Below are positions 1-6,744 of a stretch of 21,920 nt of DNA, one piece after another (within the stretch, counting starts at the first letter, position 1; every line of letters starts with the position of its first letter). The translations under genes and the position numbers were made by a program. This stretch comes from Nitriliruptoraceae bacterium (lineage in GTDB: Bacteria > Actinomycetota > Nitriliruptoria > Nitriliruptorales > Nitriliruptoraceae): positions 1-21,920 of the forward strand of contig PWEU01000105.1 of assembly GCA_003554005.1 (NCBI GenBank), read 5' to 3'. The notes beneath the pieces were generated by a model. The model ran no database searches. It saw nothing but the letters and a program-made list of their open reading frames with translations, and was not told the origin of the DNA.

Positions 1-2
1 CG

Positions 3-1673
3 CCCGGGTCCTTCCCGACCGGGGCGCAGGGCCCGACGGATGAAGGCGCCCCGAGCACCGGGACGGCCGGCTCGCCCCGCGACTTCCGCGAGCCTCGGCG
101 GCTCCACCCGGCGTCCGTCCTGCTCGGCATCCCCCTGGCGCAGGCGGTCCAGGCACTGATCTTCCCCTTCGTGGCCACCCTGGCGGCACCGCGGTGGTTC
201 ACCCTGTTCGTGCTGTTCAGCGTCGCTCTCGTCGGCGGGGTGCTGCGCTTGCTGGACTGGCGGATGCGCACCTTCTCCTTCGACGGCGAGGTACTGCGCG
301 TCGATCACGGCGTGCTCAGCCGTAACCACCGCAGCCTCGACGTCAGCCGCATCCAGCAGGTCGAGATCCAGCGCGGGGCGATCCAGCGGGTGTTCGGGCT
401 GGCGGCCATCCGGGTGGAGACCGCCGGCAGCGCCAGCGAGCCCGAGGTCGACCTCAGGGTGCTGCCCGACGCCGACGCCGTCGCCCTGCGCTCCGCGGTA
501 CGGCTCAGCCAGGCGCGCCTGACGGGACGCGCCCTCAGCGGGGAACCGTCGGACGACGACGGGGCGGGAGTTGCCGAGCAGGAGGTGCTGCGGGTCCCGT
601 TACCGCACGTGATCCTCGCGTCGGTCACCGGCGCCCGGCTGCTGGTGCTGCCGGCCGTGATCGGTGGTGCGCTGCAGTTCATCGGCAACCAGATCGGTCC
701 GTTCGTCGACGACGCGATCGAGCGGGCGGTCGAGCTCGGCCTCGCCGGCGAGACCCCCGCCTTCGAGGGACCGAACTGGCGGTTGATCGCCGTCGGCGTG
801 GCGCTGGGGCTGATGCTGTCCGTCGCGGCGGCGGTGGTCGTCGGGGTCCTGCGGGACGGCAACTTCCACATCCGACAGGTGGACGAGGATCTCCACATCT
901 CCCGCGGTCTGCTGTCGACCCGCGACTCCGTCGTGCCTCTGCGACGGATCCAGATGGTGGAGATCAAGCGGAACTGGGCCCGGCGGGTCCTCGGGTACGC
1001 CACGGTCCGGATCCGTTCAGCCGGCGGCTCGACCGGGGGTGACGGTCGGGTCACCGTGCCCCTGCTGCCCAACGACGAGGTCGATCGGCTGCTCAGCTGC
1101 CTGCTGCCCAACGTCGACGGCGTACCCGACCTGTACGCCCACCCCCCGGCCGCCCTGCGACGCGCCCTGTTCCGCTGGCTGCGACCCGCGGTCGTGCTGA
1201 TCGCTGCGGCGCATCTGCTGCCCGAGGTGATCGCCTTCCTCGACACCGACCTGGTAGCCACCGCCCAGCCCTACACGTTCCTGCTGCTCCCCATCAACGC
1301 CATGCTGGCGGTGATCGAGTACCGCCAACTGGCGCACGGCGCCACGCCTTTGGTCGTCGCAGCGCGTAGCGGTGCGCTCTCGATCAGTACCGACATCGCC
1401 CCGGTCGTCAAGGTGCAGGCCCTGACCAGCCGCCGATCCTTCTTCCAGCGGCGTCTGGAGTTGACCACCCTGGTCGCCCACGTCGCGGGCCCGGGGGCGC
1501 TGTTGACGGTGCTCGACGCCGGGCGCGACGATGCCGCGCGCCTCCACGCCCGGCTCACCGAGCACGCCGCCTCGCCGATCCCGGTCGTACCGGAGCGGGA
1601 GGACGGGCAGCCCGGGGCCGACGGCGTGCGTGGTGGCGCCGTGGACCTCGGTCAGCCAGCGACGGCCGGCTGA
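3..1673 (+). CDS. PH domain-containing membrane protein (YdbT-like), 5' end outside window
   Basis: The frame is open from the left edge to the TGA at 1671-1673, giving about 556 visible residues. A GTG at 171 is possible, but it falls inside a hydrophobic segment that begins further upstream (RRLHPASVLLGIPLAQ, near 96-143), which is typical of the start of a YdbT/bPH2 membrane pair. The gene therefore almost certainly starts before the window. Three bacterial PH (bPH2) units can be seen: one around SFDGEVLRVDHGVLSR...RIQQVEIQRG (about 276-375), one around FHIRQVDEDLHISRGLLS...RRIQMVEIKRN (about 865-970), and a weaker third at TPLVVAARSGALSIST (about 1340-1520). Paired hydrophobic helices separate them. 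The family is membrane-anchored with no proven enzymatic role. A partner YdbS-like gene is expected just upstream (inference). Confidence 0.85.
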   Translation, partial: PGSFPTGAQGPTDEGAPSTGTAGSPRDFREPRRLHPASVLLGIPLAQAVQALIFPFVATLAAPRWFTLFVLFSVALVGGVLRLLDWRMRTFSFDGEVLRVDHGVLSRNHRSLDVSRIQQVEIQRGAIQRVFGLAAIRVETAGSASEPEVDLRVLPDADAVALRSAVRLSQARLTGRALSGEPSDDDGAGVAEQEVLRVPLPHVILASVTGARLLVLPAVIGGALQFIGNQIGPFVDDAIERAVELGLAGETPAFEGPNWRLIAVGVALGLMLSVAAAVVVGVLRDGNFHIRQVDEDLHISRGLLSTRDSVVPLRRIQMVEIKRNWARRVLGYATVRIRSAGGSTGGDGRVTVPLLPNDEVDRLLSCLLPNVDGVPDLYAHPPAALRRALFRWLRPAVVLIAAAHLLPEVIAFLDTDLVATAQPYTFLLLPINAMLAVIEYRQLAHGATPLVVAARSGALSISTDIAPVVKVQALTSRRSFFQRRLELTTLVAHVAGPGALLTVLDAGRDDAARLHARLTEHAASPIPVVPEREDGQPGADGVRGGAVDLGQPATAG

Positions 1674-1738
1674 CCACCCCACGACCGCCACCTGGACACT
1701 CTGGGGCAGTTCTCCGGCCACCGGTGACCGGGTAGGTG

Positions 1739-1876
1739 CCCCGCAGCGACCGCCCCGCCAGCACCGACCCCCGCAGCGACCGCCCCGCCAGCACCGACCC
1801 CCGCAACGCCCCGCCGCCCCCGCAGCGCCCCCCGCAACGCCACGCCGCCCCCCGCAGCGCCACGCCGCCCCCGCAG
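1739..1876. repeat. C-rich tandem repeats between the PH-domain gene and pilT
   Basis: A 30-bp unit is repeated exactly in tandem at 1741-1770 and 1771-1800. It is followed by degenerate copies built round the core C(4-6)GCA(A/G)CG. That core occurs seven times, with its GCA near 1743, 1773, 1803, 1822, 1834, 1854 and 1873. The other strand carries many runs of 4-6 G, which could form G-quadruplexes; that is the pilT-sense strand, just past the pilT stop. No convincing protein is encoded: both readings are monotonous Pro/Arg or Gly/Ala stretches. The whole gap 1674-1908 holds nothing else I can identify. Confidence 0.8.
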
Positions 1877-1908
1877 CGCCCGCGGAAGGAGCCCGACACC
1901 GCCAGGCG

Positions 1909-2991
1909 TCAGGAGGCCACCAACCCCGCGCCCCGCAGGGAGACGCGGAAGTCGTGGGGGTTGGTCGCGGTCGCCAGGGCGTCCCGCAAGGTCACCTCAC
2001 CCGACTGGTACAGCGCCAGCAGGTGCTGATCGAAGGTCTGCATGCCGTAGTAGCCACCCTCGGCGATCGCCTCGGAGATCATGGGCAGCTGGGCAGGATC
2101 CACGATGAACTCGTAGGTGCGCGTGGGCATCACCAGCACCTCGACGACCGCGACTCGACCGTGCCCCGTGGCCCGGGGTGCCAGCCGCTGACAGACGATG
2201 CCCTTGAGCGAGTTGGCCAAGCTGATGCGCGCCTGTCCCTGGCTCTCCTTCGGGTACATGTCGACCACGCGGTTGATGGTCTCCCGCGCGTCGGTGGTGT
2301 GCAGCGTCGAGATGACGAGGTGGCCGGTCTCCGCGGCCTGCAACGCCGCCTCGACGGTCTCGAGGTCGCGCATCTCGCCGATGAAGATCACGTCCGGGTC
2401 CTGCCGCGACACGGCCTTCAGACCGCTGGCGAAGTCCTTGGTGTCCACACCGACCTCACGCTGGTCGATGATCGCGTGGTCGTCCCGGTGGAGGACCTCG
2501 ATCGGATCCTCGAGCGTGACGATGTGGCACCGCCGGGTCGCATTGACGTGGCTGATCATGGCCGCGGTGGAGGTGGTCTTCCCGGAACCCGTCGGACCGG
2601 TGACCAGCACCAGGCCGCGGTGCTCCTCGGCCAACTTGCGCACCGAGGCCGGCAGCCCGAGGGCCTCGAAGGACTGGGTCCCGGGCAACACGCGCCGGCA
2701 CACGATCCCCACGGAGCCCCGCTGCAGGAAGGCGTTGACCCGGAACCGCCCCACCCCGGCGATCGAGAAGGCGAAGTCCACCTCCTTGTCCCGCTCGAAG
2801 ACCTCCTTCAACCGGGTATCCATCATGGACTGGGCGAGCTGCGCGGTGTCACCCTCGGAGATCGGAGGCAGACTGGGGATCGGCTTCAGGTCACCATCGA
2901 TGCGCACGTAGGCCGGACCACCCGCCTTCAGGTGCAGGTCGGAGCCACCGGACTCCACCAGGACCTGTAGGTACTCGTTCACGTTCGGCAC
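1909..2991 (-). CDS. pilT: Twitching motility / type IV pilus retraction ATPase PilT
   Basis: The 360-residue product has the length and layout of PilT, the hexameric ATPase that drives pilus disassembly and retraction at the inner membrane. After the N-terminal PAS-like domain (SDLHLKAGGPAYVRIDGDL, residues 17-35) come Walker A GPTGSGKT (132-139), the Asp box TLEDPIE (159-165), Walker B with DPDVIFIGEMRD (198-209) and the His box GHLVISTLHTTDA (223-235). The C-terminal segment MISEAIAEGG (304-313) takes the place of the canonical AIRNLIRE motif and is divergent. The start is a GTG with AGGAG ten nt upstream (complement of 3002-3006). dtd lies 92 bp upstream on the same strand. No pilB, pilC or pilin gene is in the window, so it is a solitary copy here. 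The family call is secure; whether it retracts pili in this organism is inference. Confidence 0.95.
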   Translation of the reverse strand: MPNVNEYLQVLVESGGSDLHLKAGGPAYVRIDGDLKPIPSLPPISEGDTAQLAQSMMDTRLKEVFERDKEVDFAFSIAGVGRFRVNAFLQRGSVGIVCRRVLPGTQSFEALGLPASVRKLAEEHRGLVLVTGPTGSGKTTSTAAMISHVNATRRCHIVTLEDPIEVLHRDDHAIIDQREVGVDTKDFASGLKAVSRQDPDVIFIGEMRDLETVEAALQAAETGHLVISTLHTTDARETINRVVDMYPKESQGQARISLANSLKGIVCQRLAPRATGHGRVAVVEVLVMPTRTYEFIVDPAQLPMISEAIAEGGYYGMQTFDQHLLALYQSGEVTLRDALATATNPHDFRVSLRGAGLVAS

Positions 2992-3083
2992 GAGGCTCGA
3001 GCTCCTGTGTCGGACGGCATCGGGGGCACCGTCGTCTCGCTAGCATCATCGACCACGCCAGCTCGCGACTTGAGGCCGGCCGG

Positions 3084-3536
3084 TCACACCTCGAGGTCGA
3101 GGGTGATCGGGCCATCGTTGACCAGGCTCACCTGCATGTGCGTGCGGAAACGTCCCGTGGCCACGGTGGCGCCCAGGGAGCGCAGGGTCTCGACCAGGTG
3201 CTCGATGAGCGGCTCGGCCACCTCGGGCCCGGCGGCCGCCACGAAGGAGGGCCGACGCCCCTTGCGGGTGTCGCCGTAGAGGGTGAACTGGCTCACCACC
3301 AGCAGGCTGCCGCCGGTGTCGGCACAGCTCAGGTTCATCGCGCCGGCCTCGTCGGAGAAGATGCGCAGGTGCAGCAGCTTGCGGGCCAGCTTCTCGGCCT
3401 CGGTGGGACCGTCGTCGTGGGTCACCCCGACCAGGGCGACCAGGCCGGGGCCGATCCGGCCCGTCTCGACCGGCTCGGCGTCCGGCCGCAGCGTCCGGAC
3501 CGATGCCGAGGTGACCCGTTGGACCACAGCGCGCAT
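3084..3536 (-). CDS. dtd: D-aminoacyl-tRNA deacylase
   Basis: The 150-residue product matches DTD, the homodimeric cytoplasmic enzyme that hydrolyses D-amino acids and glycine from mischarged tRNAs. It opens with the family signature MRAVVQRVTSASV. It carries the catalytic-site motif SQFTLYGD (82-89) and the Gly-cisPro motif in NDGPITL (140-146). The length equals the usual bacterial enzyme. I chose the ATG at 3536 because GGAGGGG (complement of 3542-3548) lies 5 nt upstream and because longer upstream readings add nothing family-like. It is divergent from the NUDIX gene (123 bp between start codons) and upstream of pilT. Confidence 0.97.
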   Translation of the reverse strand: MRAVVQRVTSASVRTLRPDAEPVETGRIGPGLVALVGVTHDDGPTEAEKLARKLLHLRIFSDEAGAMNLSCADTGGSLLVVSQFTLYGDTRKGRRPSFVAAAGPEVAEPLIEHLVETLRSLGATVATGRFRTHMQVSLVNDGPITLDLEV

Positions 3537-3647
3537 GGCGACCCCTCCACTCCGGCCGCGCGCGAGGCTCAGCCGCTGGCTGGCAGCCGGGCCGCCGGGC
3601 GCATCCCGGGGTGCGAGGGTAGACCTCGCGGGGACCAGGTCGGTCGC

Positions 3648-3653
3648 TACCCT
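3648..3653 (+). promoter_or_regulatory. -10 box TACCCT, probable leaderless start of the NUDIX operon
   Basis: TACCCT fits the actinobacterial TAnnnT -10 motif and ends six nt before the ATG at 3660. There is no Shine-Dalgarno sequence in between, so transcription would begin at or next to the start codon. I see no good -35 at 16-18 bp. The same arrangement occurs at three other genes in this window, which raises confidence. Confidence 0.6.
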
Positions 3654-3659
3654 CGAACC

Positions 3660-4148
3660 ATGGCCAGGTACCCCACACGACGCGCCACCTCCGCCGGTGG
3701 TGTGGTCTGTGACGACCGGCCCGATGGTCGCCGGTGGGTGCTGTTGATCGCCCGCCGCAACGCGGCCGGCAAGCCCCAGTGGACGCTGCCCAAGGGCGGC
3801 ATCGAGGACGGCGAGTCCGAGGAAGAGGCCGCGCTGCGCGAGGTCCGCGAGGAGACCGGCTACGGCGCCCTGATCGAGGAGTTGCTCGGCACGATCGAGT
3901 ACTGGTTCGTGTGGCGTCCGGATCAGGTCCGCTACCACAAGTTCGTCCACTACTACTTCATGTGGTGGGACGGCCAGGAGCCGGGCACACGCGACGACGA
4001 AGCCGAGCACGTGGAGTGGGTCCCCCTGGAGGTGGCGTTGGTCCGGCTCGCGCACCGCAACGAGCGCAAGCTGGTGGAGAAGGCGCGGACCGCCGCGCCC
4101 ACCCGCCCCCAGCCGCCGCGGCACGCTGCCGCCGCGATCGACGGGTGA
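3660..4148 (+). CDS. NUDIX hydrolase (MutT4-position)
   Basis: The 162-residue protein has a complete Nudix box, Gx5Ex7REUxEExGU, spanning G46 to Y68 (GGIEDGESEEEAALREVREETGY). This Mg2+-binding catalytic loop cleaves nucleoside diphosphates linked to another group. Position and gene order correspond to mutT4 (Rv3908) of M. tuberculosis, but the substrate cannot be read from sequence. I set the start at ATG 3660. The open frame extends upstream to 3138, but that part runs through the dtd gene antisense and lacks family similarity. The start has a -10 box six nt ahead and no Shine-Dalgarno sequence. The stop overlaps the GTG of the next gene by 4 nt (GTGA), so the two are translationally coupled. 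Confidence 0.93.
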   Translation: MARYPTRRATSAGGVVCDDRPDGRRWVLLIARRNAAGKPQWTLPKGGIEDGESEEEAALREVREETGYGALIEELLGTIEYWFVWRPDQVRYHKFVHYYFMWWDGQEPGTRDDEAEHVEWVPLEVALVRLAHRNERKLVEKARTAAPTRPQPPRHAAAAIDG

Positions 4149-6361
4149 GCCGTTCGCGCGGCCGCGGTCGCGCCCGGACCATCCGCGCGGCCGTCATCAC
4201 CCTGGCGATCCTCTGGCCGCTGGCGACGGTGCTGGCGACGCCTGGGCTGGCCCAGTCCGACGTCCCGCAGCCCCGGGCCGAGGTCACGATCACCGCCCTG
4301 ACCCGCGTGCTCGGACCGGGCACGGTCCCGGCCGTCGACGATCCCGCCCAGGAGCTCGTCTACCCGGACGACCTCGAGCTGCGGGTCCTGGTCGACAACA
4401 TCGGCAGCGCACCGCTGACCGGAGCGCAGCTGGTGGTCGAGGTCCATCCCCCCACGCTCACCCGTGGCCTGCTGGCGAACGCGCTGGACGGCAACCTGCG
4501 CGGATCCGCGCTGCACGTCCACACCCAGCCGCTGTCCGACGAGGGTCCGGTCCAACCCGGAGAGCTGATCGGGGTCACCGATCGCTTCGCGCGGCAGGAG
4601 GTCACCTGGGCCAGCGGGCCCGGCGGCGTGCACCCGGTACGGGTCGCCGTGCTGCTGGGCACCGAGGTCCTGGACGAGGCCGTGACCGCGGTCGTCTGGC
4701 TCAACGACGTGCCCACCACCCCGCTGCTGGCGTCCCTGATCTGGCCGATCGACACCCCGCCCTGGCGTGGGCCGGGGGGTAGCTACCCGAGCGGTATCGA
4801 GCGAGAGACCCGACCGGGCTCGCGGCTCGACCGGCTGGTGGGCGCGCTCGAGCGGGCCCCCGCCAACGTCCCCGTGGTACTGGCACCCGCAGCCCATCTG
4901 CTAGAGGACCTCAGCGACCGCTCGGACGGGTACGTCAGCCAGGTACGAACCGAGGCAGGCAACCTCGAGCCGCGCCTGGTCGGTCCGTCCGATGCCGGCG
5001 CGATCGACGCGACCGCGCTGCTCAGACGGATGCGTGACATCACCGCCCTGTCGCCTCTGGACCCGATCAGCGCGACCTACGCGGACGCGGACCTCGCCGC
5101 CCTGCTCGCGGGCGATGCCGTGCAGGCCGAGCTCGCCGCGATCGCCGCTGCCGACGGCCGTCGACGGCTGCAGTTGCAGCTCGGGGTGGAGGTCGACGGG
5201 TCGACCCACCTCGTCGGCGCGCCGATCGATCGTGCGGCGCTGGACGTGATCCCCGGAGAGACCCTGCTGCTGCCGAGCCACGTCGCCGACCTCCCAGCTC
5301 TCGGGACCGACCCCGAGCTCGGCCCACCCGTGCGGCTGCTGCAGGCGCCCTCGGGACGGCTGCTGACCGGCCTGGTCGGTGACCCCTACCTCGCTGCCGG
5401 CCTCGCCCAGCTCGACAGCGGCGACGGCGCGATCGTCGCCAGCCAACGCGTGTTGGCGGAGACGGCGATGGCCTACCTCGCCTCACCGGGGTCCGGCCCC
5501 CGCGGTCTGGTGCTGCTACCGGAGCAGGCTTGGGACCCGCCCGGGGCCGTGGCCGACGAGCTCCTGGACGCACTCGGGGAAGCCCCGTGGCTGCGCTTCG
5601 TGTCCCCGGCCACCATGACAGCCGAAGCCCAACGCAGCTCCAGCATGGTGGGGCTGGCCCCTCCGACCTCCGGAGCTCTCGGCCCGGAGCTCGGTCCGGA
5701 GCTGTCGGCGGTGTGGAGCGACCTGCACGCCGCGATCGACGCCTCCCCGCCGGAGACGACCCGGCTCGAGGAGCGGCCGATCGAGGAGCTGCGGGAGGAC
5801 CTCCTCCGAGCCACCTCGGCGTGGTTCCGCGGCGACGGTACGGCTCAGGCGGCAGCGCTGGTCCGCGACGTACGACGTGTCGTGGACAGCACCTTCGGGC
5901 TCGTCGAGGTCGCGGCGCAGCCCGTGACCCTGACTTCCGATACGGGACAGGTCCCCGTGACCCTGGAGCGCACCCGAGGTGGCCCGCTGCAGGTCGTGGT
6001 CACCGTCGAGTCCCAGGGGCGCCTGCTGTGGCCCGAAGGCCGTCGCTCAGAGGTGATCGAGCTGAGCGAGGGCACCGCTCAGACGGTGTCCTTCGCGACA
6101 CAGGCGGTCTCCACCGGGACCTTCCCCGTGACCGTGGTGGTCACCGATCCGTCCGAGAACCGCGAGCTCGCCCGGGACGCCCTCTCGGTGCGGTCGACGG
6201 CGATCTCGCGTCCTGCTCTGGCGGCGGTCGGGATCGTGGTCCTGGTGCTCCTTCTCGTCGGTTCCTTACGTCGGCGGCCCGAACGACCGAGATTAGAGGT
6301 GGTGCGCGATACTGACGTCGCACCCCCAGACGGTGACGTCGGCGGAGGAGGTTCCCGATGA
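4145..6361 (+). CDS. Large exported, membrane-anchored protein (DUF6049-like, Rv3909 position)
   Basis: A GTG at 4145 overlaps the NUDIX stop by 4 nt and yields 738 residues. The N-terminus is a basic stretch (VSRSRGRGRARTIR) followed by a hydrophobic helix (AAVITLAILWPLATVLA) ending in GLAQS, a probable Sec signal peptide of about 36 residues. The C-terminus has one transmembrane helix (ALAAVGIVVLVLLLVGSL) and a short basic cytoplasmic tail. The bulk would therefore lie outside the membrane. A central part (VVLAPAAHLLEDLSDR, with DPISATYADADLAALL later) and a late Ig-like beta-rich part (VPVTLERTRGGPLQVVVTVES) can be distinguished. Size, topology and position agree with the actinobacterial DUF6049 family (Rv3909), whose function is unknown. 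The frame also runs upstream to 3734, but that piece overlaps NUDIX out of frame and is spurious. The last codon overlaps the next ATG (ATGA). Confidence 0.88.
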   Translation: MSRSRGRGRARTIRAAVITLAILWPLATVLATPGLAQSDVPQPRAEVTITALTRVLGPGTVPAVDDPAQELVYPDDLELRVLVDNIGSAPLTGAQLVVEVHPPTLTRGLLANALDGNLRGSALHVHTQPLSDEGPVQPGELIGVTDRFARQEVTWASGPGGVHPVRVAVLLGTEVLDEAVTAVVWLNDVPTTPLLASLIWPIDTPPWRGPGGSYPSGIERETRPGSRLDRLVGALERAPANVPVVLAPAAHLLEDLSDRSDGYVSQVRTEAGNLEPRLVGPSDAGAIDATALLRRMRDITALSPLDPISATYADADLAALLAGDAVQAELAAIAAADGRRRLQLQLGVEVDGSTHLVGAPIDRAALDVIPGETLLLPSHVADLPALGTDPELGPPVRLLQAPSGRLLTGLVGDPYLAAGLAQLDSGDGAIVASQRVLAETAMAYLASPGSGPRGLVLLPEQAWDPPGAVADELLDALGEAPWLRFVSPATMTAEAQRSSSMVGLAPPTSGALGPELGPELSAVWSDLHAAIDASPPETTRLEERPIEELREDLLRATSAWFRGDGTAQAAALVRDVRRVVDSTFGLVEVAAQPVTLTSDTGQVPVTLERTRGGPLQVVVTVESQGRLLWPEGRRSEVIELSEGTAQTVSFATQAVSTGTFPVTVVVTDPSENRELARDALSVRSTAISRPALAAVGIVVLVLLLVGSLRRRPERPRLEVVRDTDVAPPDGDVGGGGSR

Positions 6362-6741
6362 GCACCTCTCACGGGCAGGCAGGTGGCATCGTCACCGGCT
6401 GGTTGCTACAGCTCATGCTCTGGCTCGCGGTCCTCGCGGTCGTGGTGTTCGAGATCGGCGCGGTGGTCGTCGCCAGCGTCGACGCGGACAGTGCCGCGGG
6501 CGAGGTCGCACGGGCCGCTGTGGTTGCCTACCGTTCGAGCGGATCGCTCGCCGACGCCGAGACGGCGGCAGAGGCGGTGGCGGACGGACGGTCGGTGGAG
6601 CTCATGAGCCTGGAAGAGGACGGGACGACGATGACGGTCGAGGTCGGTCGTGACGCCGGGACGCTGCTCCTGCACCGGCTGGCCCTGACCGAGGAGCTGA
6701 CGCAGCGCACCGCCTCACGCGACGTGCAGATCAGGTCCTAG
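6358..6741 (+). CDS. Small single-pass exported protein, TadE-like topology, unknown function
   Basis: I do not recognise the family. The 127-residue product has one hydrophobic helix (WLLQLMLWLAVLAVVVFEIG, residues 15-34) containing a Glu near its end, followed by a soluble domain rich in Ala and acidic residues. TadE/TadG-type minor pilin proteins have this layout, but I see no decisive motif. The start ATG overlaps the preceding stop (ATGA) and is preceded by a very strong GGAGGAGG at 6344-6351, so the start is reliable. The kinase gene begins 3 nt after its stop. In M. tuberculosis nothing comparable sits between Rv3909 and Rv3910. It could help anchor or sense at the envelope together with its neighbours (inference). 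Confidence 0.8.
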   Translation: MSTSHGQAGGIVTGWLLQLMLWLAVLAVVVFEIGAVVVASVDADSAAGEVARAAVVAYRSSGSLADAETAAEAVADGRSVELMSLEEDGTTMTVEVGRDAGTLLLHRLALTEELTQRTASRDVQIRS

Positions 6742-6744
6742 GGC

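Noticed and set aside
1739..1876. CRISPR array
   Set aside because: The repeats are contiguous and degenerate, without unique spacers of constant length, and no cas genes are present.
1531..2970. Plus-strand 479-residue open frame
   Set aside because: It is antisense to pilT, whose motifs are complete, and its N-terminal part is the Pro/Arg translation of the C-rich repeats.
3041..3046. TAGCAT as a plus-strand promoter
   Set aside because: It would drive transcription antisense into dtd and no plus-strand gene follows.
3734..4144. N-terminal extension of the DUF6049-like protein
   Set aside because: It overlaps the NUDIX gene out of frame and is Arg/Gly-rich, whereas a signal peptide begins exactly at the GTG at 4145.
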